Source: Hetaerina americana
Lineage: Eukaryota; Arthropoda; Insecta; Odonata; Calopterygidae
NCBI GenBank assembly: GCA_022747635.1
Contig: JAKTNV010000009.1
Location: 29,737,622 to 29,801,621, forward strand
Direction of reading: 5' to 3'
Length of the DNA stretch: 64,000 nt
Below, in pieces: positions 10,549 through 20,644 of the stretch. The notes below the pieces were generated by a model. It saw nothing but the letters and a program-made list of their open reading frames with translations, was not told the origin of the DNA and did not search any database. A program made the position numbers and the translations under genes. Each line of letters starts with the position of its first letter. Within the stretch, counting starts at the first letter, position 1.

Positions 10549-12034
10549 CATATACTTATATACATACTATATGTGTGTGTATGTTCTTTTGTGCATATAC
10601 ACACTCACACTCATGAATATATGAATGTATTTGCATGCACACAGAAAAAATATTCGCTGACAAGCGCACGACAAGAGCCGAGAGAAAGAGGAGATGCAGA
10701 GGCGCGAGCGCGGATCCTCCCCAGCTCCGTCTTTCATTTGTTTGACACCTTTTCATATTCGGAAACTCATAGCTCCGGCCTCTCGCAAAATTTTTAGAGT
10801 AAATAAAAAGGAAAAAGAGCGGGGCAGAGCAAAAAAACGTACGGAAGCAGGAGGAGGAGGCGGTGGGTGGACCGGCTTAGGTGTTGGAGCTGCGGGAAGG
10901 GAGGAATGTGGATGGCGGGCGGGCGGGGGTGACAGTGCCCTTTAAAGCGAGATTAAAAAATGGCTCTTCTCCACATCGCCGTGGTGTTTCGAGGAGAGGA
11001 GGGAGAGGGATGTCTGGGGGAACGAAGGGAGTGGGCGTGGGAAGTGAAGGAGGGAAGGGGATGAACGTGAGGAAGGGGAGGAGGATCGATCATTCACGGA
11101 GCCAAAGCGAGATAAACGGCGTGATGATAGTAAGAGGAAGGTGGGGGAAGTGGTGAAGTTTCGAGAAATGTTTTTCGTGTCTTGTGGCCTAAAAGTCACT
11201 GCCTAAACGCCGATGTGGAGCGCGCAGTAAGCTGCGTCGTAGATGTGAAAACTTTAAGCCCCTGGGCACAAATTTACTAATTAATCTTGACCATTGCAAA
11301 AGAAACATAGCTATTATAAAAGTAAGATCACTAATCAATTGTCAGTACACTAACAATTAATTTTGAACTTTGAGCTGTTTTTAGCTAATCCACTTCATAA
11401 TCATTCCCGTAGACATTTATACCCCAGGTGGTTTGTGTCCTTGCCAAAGTTGCTGCCCCATTTATTTTGGTCTCAGTGACTCTCTTAACTGTATGAGTAA
11501 CTACACTTTTTCTTCCTGGTGTTTTCCAGGTTTTCCTCTGATTTCTTCTGCCTATCGGATTTTCTTATCAGACCTCTCCTATTTTGCTGACCTATTACTA
11601 GTAAATTCCCGACCCATCGCATACTTCGACTTCTTAATTCTGTTGCTGTTCCTGGTGCTCTTAACATCTATCATCCCTCTCTTTTACTTATCCTTCCATT
11701 CCATCGTCATCCTCTTCAAAACCGTCGCTTATCGTCCAAATATTTTCTCATAACCTTGTTTTATTAATTTATTATTTCTTTCTTTGTTCTGTTTTCCATT
11801 ATCTATTTTTTAAGTACCTACTAAACGACTGGTGTAATTACGGTTCATTGGAGTGAGTTTTGCATGATATGATAACAACTTTACTGTTAAGAACTCTTTT
11901 GAGCGCACAGACTTGATATGTTTATTCTTGTATTTTTTCTCAAATTTTTCTCTGTATTTTGAATTGACAACAGTCCCAAGGTATAGAAAAGTTCAACCTT
12001 ATCATAAATATGATTTAAAACAATATACATCTCC
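10549..12034. other. Unassigned; purine-rich section at 10,660-11,160
   Basis: 10,660-11,160 is purine-rich (GGAGG-type) and gives spurious frames on both strands. 11,200-12,034 is AT-rich. A pyrimidine-biased piece at 11,440-11,750 yields an opposing pair of open frames that I do not recognise. Confidence 0.45.
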
Positions 12035-12649
12035 GGTCCTATTACCCGGGCCAGAGGTCATTCCTGCAAGGGTACTGACAAAGCTCGCGCCCGAGATTGC
12101 GCTTGTTTAAAATATATATTCAACTAATAGATTTCAGAAGGTATTGTTCCCTTGGACTAGAAAATATGCACACATCACACGTATTTTAAAAAGCGGAATT
12201 TAAACAAGACCCCGGTATTTACGGACCAATATCGTTAGCCTCCCTCTCCTGTAAAATCTTAGAACATATAAATGTTAGTAACGCTATGACATTCATCAAA
12301 ACTCACAACCTATTATCTAACAGACAGCATGGATTCAGAAAGAAAAGATCTCGTGAAATACAGTTGGGACTATTTATAGACGACACCCTAAAATCGGTGA
12401 AAAGAAGCAAACAAGTAGATGGGTTATTCTTCAATTTCAAAAAGGCCGTTGATAAAGTCCCACACGCTAAATGATTCACAAGTTACAATGGTATGGTATG
12501 AACGGCCAAGTAATGAACTGGATTAGGGCATCCTTACTGACTGCAAACAAAGGGTAGTGATAATTGACTCAAGCTCTAATTATGTGCGAGTTACAACCGG
12601 CGTCTCACAGGGTAGTGTCATAGGGCCACTACTATTTCTTCAATACATT
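12035..12649 (+). pseudogene. CR1-like reverse transcriptase, 5' part (interrupted)
   Basis: The plus-strand translation starts at EVIPARVLTKLAPEIAL and continues through GPISLASLSCKILEHI, NLLSNRQHGFRKKRS and NFKKAVDKVPHAK to TTGVSQGSVIGPLLF. These are RT motifs in the normal order (P-region, R.ISL, QHGFRK, F..AFDKV.H, GV.QGSV.GP). In FNFKKAVDKV the usual first catalytic Asp (LDF) is Asn, and several frameshifts occur, so the enzyme is dead. The sequence stops at CAATACATT (12,641-12,649) and resumes in frame at 13,191. Confidence 0.85.
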
Positions 12650-13190
12650 ACATCTACATCTACTTAATACCCCGCAAGCCGCCGCAAGGGTGTGTGACGG
12701 GGGGTGTTAGGACAACACTCGTAATTTCGAAAAGAAAAAAAAACCGCATGCAAAAACCACAAATTCATACATCCACAAAAAAATATGGCATACATTCATG
12801 TAAGAACACTTACACCCCACACACATGCAAACACTCAAATTACCCATGCACCTGAAAGTATACCTAACATCTTTGCAATGTTTAATTTTGTTGCGACTTG
12901 TGAATTCAATGTTTTTAATATTTCTTAAGTGACTTCGGTTTCTTACTATTATGATTTCTGAAAAGAATTGGATTTCTGGAAAAGAATTAGTATTTGTATC
13001 TATCTGTACTGGAATCTATCTCCCTTATTTTATCTTTGTGTTCTGATCTACCTAAGTAGTGTAGGGCCATTGTAATTCCTTCAGTGTCATAGTTAAACTT
13101 GTTTGTTCTGAACCTTTCTAAAAGTCTAAGCCTCGCATGTTCTCTCCGCTCTTCAAGTGGTTCCCAGCCTAAATCCCCTGAGAGACCTCT
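12650..13190 (-). mobile_element. Antisense CR1-like 3' end nested inside another CR1-like RT
   Basis: In minus-strand sense the unit starts 5'-truncated at 13,190 (DVIRGLSG is partly host sequence). It reads LGWEPLEERREHARLRLLER, then an ALHYLGRSEHKDKIREI block, then the 3' UTR, CCTAACACCCCCCGTC, the stem-loop, and ends at 12,650 with AAGTAGATGTAGATGT. Its length is 541 bases. It belongs to the same family as the host RT but lies in the opposite orientation. The flanks join to a continuous host reading frame. Confidence 0.85.
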
Positions 13191-14130
13191 AATGACATCA
13201 CCAGTAAAATAAAAAGTAGCATAAGACTCTTTGCCTACGACACTGTAATCCACAGGGAAATAGCGAATGGCGCAAATCGCGAATCACTACAAACTGGCCT
13301 AAGCAATATTAAAAAATAGTGTGAAGAGTGGGGACTTGAAATATGAATATATACGAAAAATTCACCGCCATGCATTTGTTAAACAATAGAGAACACAACC
13401 AAACTTTACCAACTTACACACTCGGAGGTGTTCGGATGAGCGTCGTGAATGAATTAAAATACTTGGGGGTCACCATTGCATCGCATATTTCTTGGGGAAA
13501 ACATACATGCACGATTTGTGGAGGGGGGCTAAAAAAGCTGGCATTCGCCAACATATAGTCTGAAGGTGTAGTGACGAAAAGGTGAAGGAAATGTGCTACT
13601 GTCCTTTAGTAAAGCCTCACGTTGAGCATGCGGCGAGCGTTTGCGATCCATTTCAGAAAAAATTAATGACAGAATGAATAGGGTACAGAGAAAGGCCGCT
13701 ACGTTCGTGAAAAATTCGCACGAAAGGACACAAAGCGTCACACATCTAAAACAGAATCTGGGGTAGGAACTTTTGGATATGCGAAGACTCAGGGCTAGAT
13801 TAAACTTATTGCAATGATATTAGGCTTGTAGTTTTGCATCCGACATCAGAGATATAATTAGCCCCCTTAATTACATTGGCAAGGCCAACAATTTCCACAA
13901 AATTAGAGTGTTGTAATGATCAAAATTAGAGATGGCCAAACTGATAGATTTAATTATTCGTTTTTCCCGCGCTCTATTCGCGATAACAATAGAAGTGGAT
14001 CAACTAAGAAAATAATAGGTACACGCGGTCTAAAAAGGGGTGTACAAGATTAAATTACCACAAAACACTCTCCAAGACTGGCGTCTTAACACCCCCCGCC
14101 GTGTGCCCTTGGGTCAGGTAGGGTGTAGAT
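13191..14130 (+). pseudogene. CR1-like reverse transcriptase, 3' part, with 3' UTR
   Basis: The host frame resumes as NDITSKIKSSIRLFAYDTV. The YADD/FADD catalytic box is FAYD, with an Asp changed to Tyr. It continues with TLGGVRMSVVNELKYLGV and GGLKKLAFANI. After a frameshift come MNRVQRKAATFVKNSHE, QSVTHLKQNLGWELLD and RRLRARLNLLQ. The end near 14,087 carries TTAACACCCCCCGCCGTG and a shortened stem-loop with tail AGGGTGTAGATGAATG. Stops and frameshifts are frequent downstream of 13,560. Confidence 0.85.
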
Positions 14131-14389
14131 GAATGCATATAAATTCTATTGTATTTTTCAATTGTCCGTCTGGAATGAGTAGAATCGTAACCGGTAATAA
14201 GTGTCTTAAATGCATGTTTGCCCGCCCTCTTTTAATGCTTTTTCTTGTCTTCTTTGTGCAGGCATAGGAATGGCTGTTAATCATGTAATACTTAAAATAT
14301 GTGTAGGCATGTTGCATGATCGGTGATTGGTCGCCCTCAATTAACACTTTTTTATCGCAGGGTGCCAGGAGCATGAGGAAAAAGAGGAA

Positions 14390-14474
14390 ATATATATAGA
14401 ATGGTTGGTGACCTACCAATCCCTGCCACACGCCCTTCCAATGGCTTGCGAGGTATTGTGTAGATGTAGATGTA
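14390..14474 (+). mobile_element. CR1-like 3' end, short
   Basis: Plus sense GGTTGGTGACCTACCAATC, a mutated stem-loop (CCCTGCCACACG... GCGAGG) and tail TGTGTAGATGTAGATGTA. Only about 85 bases of the 3' end remain. Confidence 0.75.
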
Positions 14475-15060
14475 TTACCGATCCCGATATTACCATGTCC
14501 GGTCCGGGTATGATTCTTTCCCATAAAGTCATATTTTCCATTTAACAATTGGTGGAAGGATATTTTCCTTGTTTGTAAGGCTTTCGGCTTCTCCACAACA
14601 ACTTCTCCATTCTGTTTCAAGTTAAAAGGTTTTGGTGAATAGTTTCTTTGAGGAAACAAATAGTCCAACAAAAGACTTTTGGCTTCATTATATGGTCGTC
14701 CGCGGTTTTTCCTAGAAGATTTTGAATGATTTCCCTTCTACTTTCTGAAAAGTTTTTTCGTTCCATTTCTTAGGTAATTGTAATTTCTCTTGTCTTCTTC
14801 TAATTGCTCCTTTAACCGATTCTCTTTAAGGTACATTTTTTCTTCAACTTTTTCCCTATTTTCTTCAACCTATAATCTCTAAATTCTTGATCAAACTAAG
14901 TTTTTTCTCTCTTATTCAGCTTTGACATGCATTTAATGTGGCTTCTCTTTTTACCATTGTATTTCTTGATGGAGTTTTTCTTAAATCCAACCTAGGTCTC
15001 ATTTTTCTGTTTCTTCTAACATCTGGAATATGTTTTCTAGTTTAAGCTTATAGGTGAAAA
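14475..15060 (-). pseudogene. Decayed reading frame with charged helix and AT-hook-like motif, family unknown
   Basis: On the minus strand an open segment (14,869-14,741) encodes a highly charged helix, EENREKVEEKMYLKENRL and on to EQLEEDKRNYNYLR. One TAG (14,738-14,740) interrupts it. The same frame then continues SRKNRGRPYNEAKSLLLDY, NYSPKPFNLKQNGEVVV and KALQTRKISFHQLLN to about 14,475, where it enters the CR1-like 3' end. The KNRGRP stretch resembles an AT-hook. Above 14,869 the same frame shows Glu/Lys-rich residues broken by many stops. The composition is unlike chance ORFs in this AT-rich DNA. I do not recognise the family; a transposon-encoded protein or a processed host gene are both possible. 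Confidence 0.45.
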
Positions 15061-16624
15061 TAATTCCTCAGGACGACATATGTATATTTTTATTTTGTAC
15101 TAAACATTTATTATAGAATTTTTTGCACTTTTATGAACTGTGATGCCAATTTGCATAATCTAATCAATTTTTGCAGCCAATCAATTGTCGCTAGTCAGTT
15201 GGAATATTATTTCTCTTTGCAATCAAAATTTGAAGCATCAAGTCTAGCGGAGTTGTCTATCAACAAAAATATGTGGCTTATTAAATGATTGTTCTTCTAT
15301 TAATGCTGAAATTTCGTCTATTTCCCAGATAATGGTCTTGTCTTTCATAGAAAATATAAGTATCATCTATGCATGTACACGTATATAAGTCAGCTGGAAA
15401 TGACGGAATTAAAATAATGGGAAGAGGAATGGTACTTGCATCATTTCTCGGAAAGCAGGTCAAAATATTCTTCCTTTTGTAAGCTTGAAGTACATTTATC
15501 CAGTAAAAATGAGTTTTGATGAGATGTAAGAGAAAAATAATTCATCATCGGTTAACTTACCATAACTTATAAATGTGTCCTTTTCCAACGATGTAAAGCG
15601 GCGCTAGCATCATTTTTCACGTTTCAGCGGTAAACTCGAACGGTTTATACTTTTATAAGTGTTTGAGTTACGCCTATAATATTCGTGTTTCTAGTATTTC
15701 ACAAACCGGGTCTTCCAGTACTAAAGAAATGCTTTCTGTTCCGTCACGACGATTTTTTACGAGGCAAACAGCTACTCTGTGTTTAATTCCCCAATTAGGT
15801 CCAGCAAACGGATCACAACTTTCAAAGAGGTTTTTTATAAAATCTCTTTATTGGATCAAGATTCAAACTATACAGTCTCTTCTTTTGCCTCACCTCTATA
15901 CACAACATTGAAGATAATTAAAAAACCATTTAAGGTCCAACCAGGGCCGATTAATTATTTTAATTAGCTTTTAAGTATGATTTTGTACTGTAAATTTTAT
16001 CGCAGTATATGACCGCATTATCGTTAAATAATGAGTCTGTTATTGAGTTTATAATGAATGTAGAGGTCCTTCATTGACGTTCTGTGTTGTTTCATAACGA
16101 TTCTATGTATACGAAACGGAGAAATATGTCATTATATCATGTTGCCCTGTATTCTCTCTTGTGCTTTTCCGATTCGCTGTTCAGAGGGTCCTCCCTTTCT
16201 CGAGATTTTCTTTGGTGTTGTTTACCGTCACTGGAAAAACTGTCAGGGAGAGGTGGAAATTTGCAGGGGCAGGGCGGTAGAACTGGAAGCTCGAGGAGAG
16301 ATTGGGGTGAAGATGGACCGGTGAAGCGAATGAATTTCATGAGCCGCAATTTCGAGAAGACTAGTCGGTTACGTCGGGTGTTGTCCTCATCCCCAAAGCA
16401 GTTCACGGGAAAAAAGCTTCGTCTCAGCACTCATTTAATCCGTCGTTTCCCAGCTCCCTATTATCTTCTCTTGACGAGTTCTTTGCGTCAGTGCCAGAGT
16501 TCCAATGAAGAAAAGAATTTGGTGGAAGACACAAAGATTCCCGGAAAACATCCCATTTTTTCGTCTCACATCTCCTCTTCGTTCGCCTTTGTTTTGGTTT
16601 CTCACTCCCCTCCTTCTCTTCTCA
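15061..16624. other. Unassigned AT-rich stretch
   Basis: No supported gene. Frames at 16,084-16,707 and its opposite strand are not recognisable and overlap on both strands. Confidence 0.45.
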
Positions 16625-16915
16625 TCCCTCTACATCTACACAATACCCCGCAAGCCTCTACTAGGGCGTATGGCGCGGGGGTGACAGAACACCACCCGTA
16701 CAAATAGAGTGCAGCTACATCTAATACCAACAAAAACATGCCAATGCTCGGCCACACAGACGAATATATTTTATTTACATATATATATATATATATATAT
16801 TTCTGACCCTTGTTAACTACTAGTCTTAATCTCTCATGATCTCTCCGCGTCTCGAGGCTCCCAGCCTGATTCCTCTAAAAGGCATGTCTTACTCGTTTAC
16901 TTATCGAAAATGTTT
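16625..16915 (-). mobile_element. CR1-like 3' end
   Basis: Minus sense. Tail and stem-loop lie at 16,630-16,685 (CATCTACACAATACCCCGC on the plus strand), followed by a shortened 3' UTR with an (AT)n run at 16,778-16,800 and the RT end (CTCCCAGCCTGATTCCTC) to about 16,915. Part of the 3' UTR is missing. Confidence 0.75.
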
Positions 16916-17109
16916 GGACGAGTTCCTCCTTTTCTTCTCCTCTTTAGTTCATCTTCATCATTCGACTAGAGAAATGTTCTTAGATTGAAAATTCCACCTT
17001 GATAATATAATAATGTCACCCACAGCACACCTTTCTTACCCTGCTCTCTGCCAGAGAGTGTGAAATGTTTAGAAAAATGTGGTAGAAATAGTCTTTATGA
17101 ACTTGTTCG

Positions 17110-18275
17110 CAGTATATATTATAAAGGAATTTGGCTGGAAGACTGTGAGATCAGTGTTAGTTTCCATTCCGAAAGAGGTAAAGTGTACATTATGCGAGGG
17201 GTGCAGAACAATAAGTTTGATTTCACACACAGCTAAATGGCTCGTAGGATAATCAACAAAAGGATAGAGAGCAAGGCAAATGATTACTTAGGGGATGCTC
17301 AGTTTGGGTTAAGGAAGGGGAGAGGCACGCGTGATGCTATTGCAGTAATGATTTCACTAATCGAGAGGAATATAGAATACAATCAGTAGGGGAGTCCGGA
17401 TGGGCAGTGTTAGGAAGGGGTGTAAGGCAGGGTTCCCCATTATCACCGTTGCTGTTCAACGTATATGTGGTGGAAATAATGAAAGAGGCATGGGAAGAAC
17501 TGGAGGTAGGAATGAAAGTGGGGGGGGATACGTAAAATCAGATAGGTTTGCTGATGATCAAGCTTTAGTTTGTCAGTCAGCCAAGGGGTTGCAAGCATTG
17601 CTGAGTGAATTGGAAATTCAGTGCGACAGATATGGAATGAGAATTAATATTAATAAAACAAAGGTTATGCGATTTTCCAGAAAGGAAAAGGCTAAACTTA
17701 ACATTAAAATAGGAGGGCAAAAACTTGGGCCGGGTGAACACGTAAACTGGAGTTTACGATTCTCAGAAGTGTTTTGGACGAAAATGGTCGAGGGGATAAA
17801 GAGTTGTTCATCAGGAGAAGAGATTTGGTTATAGAGTTGAATGAGGATGTTAAGAAAAGACAAAAAAATGAATACAGGGCGTAGTTATGTTCGGCTTGGA
17901 CATATATTCACCGAAGCAGGAGGATGGGCGTATATTGGATGCTTGCGAAATGTGGGTCTGGAGAAGGATGGAGAAATTGAAATGGAGAGATAGCAAAACA
18001 AATGAGGGAGTTCTAATTATGGTGGGGGAGGAGAGGGGATTGTTAGGAGAAATCATAAGGAGACAGGGATGGATGAAAAGCATATTGACTGGCAGTGGGA
18101 TGTTGACTACTGATAGACGATCGAATGTTAGGCAAACGAGGAAAGGGCGGAAGCAGGATTGGGGTGTTAGACGGAATGATTGGAGGAAGGAGGTACACGG
18201 AGATGAAGAGGGATGTGTTGTAGAGTAGGATGTTGGGTTGTGTTTTGTTGGGATAGACATGACATTTATTTGGTA
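17110..18275 (+). pseudogene. RTE-like non-LTR reverse transcriptase relic
   Basis: Plus-strand blocks in order: VLVSIPKEVK, RTISLISHTAKWLV, AQFGLRKGRGTRDAI, VRQGSPLSPLLFNVYVVE (17,422-17,475), FADDQALVCQSAKGLQ (17,547 on; catalytic FADD intact), YGMRININKTKVMRFS, and after a gap CEMWVWRRMEKLKWRDSK and LIMVGEERGLLGEIIRRQG. This order is typical of the RTE-like endonuclease/RT proteins of arthropods. About 100 codons between GTRDAI and GVRQGSP, including the first catalytic Asp motif, are deleted. The 3' end runs into a (TA)n tract at 18,328. Stops and frameshifts are present. Confidence 0.8.
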
Positions 18276-18325
18276 TTTTTGTGCATCAGAAACTTACCTT
18301 GGCCAGCAGTGGGTATCTTTCACAC

Positions 18326-18327
<2 letters not shown>

Positions 18328-18385
<58 letters not shown>
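18328..18385. repeat. (TA)n microsatellite
   Basis: About 58 bases of uninterrupted TA at the 3' end of the RTE-like relic and directly abutting the large palindrome. Confidence 0.95.
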
Positions 18386-18388
<3 letters not shown>

Positions 18389-18654
18389 GTATAACACTTA
18401 GCACTAGTGGACACAGACAAAAACACAGAAACACACAAAAAAAGAGACTCACTATTTTTCGAATTTTCGGTGGTCGTTGCCACCTTTATCAAGGAGGAGA
18501 GGGACAGAACTGAAGCTTCTAGCTTCAGTTCTGTCCCTCTCCTCCTTGATAAAGGTGGCAACGACCACCGAAAATTCGAAAAATAGTGAGTCTCTTTTTT
18601 TGTGTGTTTCTGTGTTTTTGTCTGTGTCCACTAGTGCTAAGTGTTATACATTAT
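18384..18654. repeat. Perfect large palindrome, about 132-bp arms, 3-base loop
   Basis: Bases 18,386-18,517 are the exact reverse complement of 18,521-18,652, with TCT as the loop; two further bases pair on each side. I see no mismatch in the arms. Each arm contains an inner short stem (GGTGG CAACGA CCACC) followed by GAAAATTCG. (TA)n tracts lie on both sides (18,328-18,385 and 18,687-18,736). The mirrored reading frames here are by-products of the symmetry. Confidence 0.95.
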
Positions 18655-18684
18655 TATTCACGTCCGTGAGTCTTTCAAAAAGTG

Positions 18685-18686
<2 letters not shown>

Positions 18687-18736
<50 letters not shown>
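18687..18736. repeat. (TA)n microsatellite
   Basis: About 50 bases of TA, about 32 bases to the right of the palindrome. Confidence 0.95.
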
Positions 18737-18743
<7 letters not shown>

Positions 18744-18764
18744 TATTTTATTGCTAAGAATCGC

Positions 18765-19374
18765 TGAGAGAGTAGGCATTAATCAAGTGTGACCCCTATA
18801 TCCATTGTTTAAAAGTAAGTATTCGTCTAAAATCTGCACAATATGTGGCAAACAGCTGAATGGGCATTTAATGAGGGGTGTTAAGATATCAGTCACGTAT
18901 GCAATAATATCGCTTCATGTATTTTCTGATTTGCACAAACACTCGTACACATACATACATATGCAAATCATGAAATAAACGGTGCGTTTGGTCAAATCAA
19001 TAAATTGCATACATTAGTAAATATACTCGATAGCTTGAGCTCGAATTTGTAATAATTGGCTATTATAAGAGAAAATTGAGTAAGTACTTGAACACGTCTC
19101 TTATTTTATTTTGGTGGATGAATCGACTAATGTAAAAGGTGGCATTATATTTCCCCCTTGGCGGAAGGAAAGAGAGGTTTCCTATAAACTTCCAACTGTT
19201 TTGAGTCTTGACTGCTGTTTTCATGATGCAAGGGGCTCCAATATAGCCATCACGCTTACTTTCTCCTCGTAGTCATTTTTGAAAACTCTAACATTTGGAA
19301 CAAATATTATCTTGCGCAATAGATTCCTTTCCTTGGTAAAATCGGTATATATCTATGCTGAAAATAAATACAAA
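18765..19374. other. AT-rich stretch, no gene seen
   Basis: Nothing supported. Confidence 0.5.
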
Positions 19375-20260
19375 TATCTACATCTGCATCTTTACAATAC
19401 CCCGTAGGGGGATGTGTCAGGGGGCTTATAGGACATCACCTGTAAAATAGAATAAGACCACTTGCAAAACTAACAAAAGCATGCCAATTCACTCCAAAAG
19501 ACTACTCCTCCTAAAAACTAGCGGGGATCGAGATGGTGCGGGGGTTAACGTACTGGCTTCCCACCCAGAGGGCCCGGTTTCAAATCCCAGCGGTGTTGAA
19601 TATGCTTCAGAGGTATCTCGATCCCTACTTGAGGTTCTTTGTGGAGGGCACTTCGAGTGAGTACGCCGTCCGTCGGATGGGACGATAAGCTACGGACCCC
19701 TTGGCGCCTTTCGTAAAGAGTAGGCTAATGCCGATGCCAGGTTTCTCTCCACCCTTCATCCTTTCCTGCCCATCTCCTATGGCGCAAATGACCTCAGCTG
19801 TCGGTCTTCTCCCCTAAATACTACTACTACATATACTGGCAACTAGCATGCACATGCACCTACGGATATAACTTATGTCTACGTAGCGTTTTATATTGTA
19901 CTCACTAGTAAATCGAGTCTTTTTTCTTTCTATAGTGAATTTGGTTTGTTATTATTATTATGACTCCTGATTGCCCGTGGAAAGAACTAATATTTATTTC
20001 TATATGTACTGGATTTTATCTTCCTTAACTTATCCTTGTGGTCTAACCTACCCGAATAGTGTGGGGTCATATTAATATCTTGTGTGCCATAGTTAAACTC
20101 GTGTGTTCTAAAGCTTACTAATAGCCTAAGCCTCACTTATTCTCTCCTTATCTCAAGTAGCTCCTAGTCTAATTCCTCTTAAAAGTCAGTCACAATCGTA
20201 TTCTTATCGTAACAATTTTTGACGAATCTGACGAATTTGAGCTGAACTTTATATAAATCT
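19375..20260 (-). mobile_element. CR1-like 3' end, interrupted by SINE2
   Basis: Minus sense. Tail and stem-loop at 19,378-19,430, 3' UTR to 19,520, then a SINE2 insertion (19,521-19,830). The 3' UTR resumes at 19,831 with ACTGGCAACTAGCATGCAC and the RT C-terminus ends near 20,260. Without the SINE the copy is about 575 bases. Confidence 0.8.
19521..19830 (+). mobile_element. tRNA-derived SINE, family SINE2, with TAC tail
   Basis: The tRNA-like head GATGGTGCGGGGGTTAACG is followed by a box B-like GGTTTCAAATCCCAG. The body includes ATGCCGATGCCAGGTTTCTC and TGGCGCAAATGACCTCAGC. It ends CCCTAAATACTACTACTAC, a short TAC-repeat tail. It is inserted in the 3' UTR of an antisense CR1-like copy. A decayed second copy lies at 42,780-42,905. 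Confidence 0.75.
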
Positions 20261-20644
20261 TTTATCAAATATACAAACCTGACACGTTCTGTCCTCGCTA
20301 TTCAGAAGGTCGCTACTTGAACTGAAAAACAAGACTGGTGTATTTCTCGGTGGAACTCCTGATGTTCATCTATGTTACCCCTTTCTGCGCTTACGTCTAC
20401 CCGGGCATGGCTAAAAATCTGTTTCGTACAAAAAAATCTCTATACAGCTTACCGGAACGTAATGGCTCTAATGGAGCAATATCCAATACCAAGACCTTAA
20501 AAATCCCTCCTCCCGCATATACTTGATCTCCTCCTCAGCTAATTCCTGCCAAATCTCCCAAATTTATTACTTAAGTAAAGCGCTGTATCATCTTCTCAAA
20601 TCTGAATCTTTCCTGTGAATGACCTTCCTATTTCCATGGAATTG
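20261..20644. other. Unassigned
   Basis: Contains a GC-richer piece at 20,340-20,520 with a 62-codon plus-strand frame. I do not recognise it. Confidence 0.4.

Noticed and set aside
14114..14671. 185-codon minus-strand frame as a single gene
   Set aside because: Its C-terminal half is the antisense of CR1-like 3' ends; only the part above 14,475 is kept as a relic.
18286..18767. Two nearly identical proteins of about 90 residues on opposite strands
   Set aside because: They arise from the palindrome, not from a gene pair.
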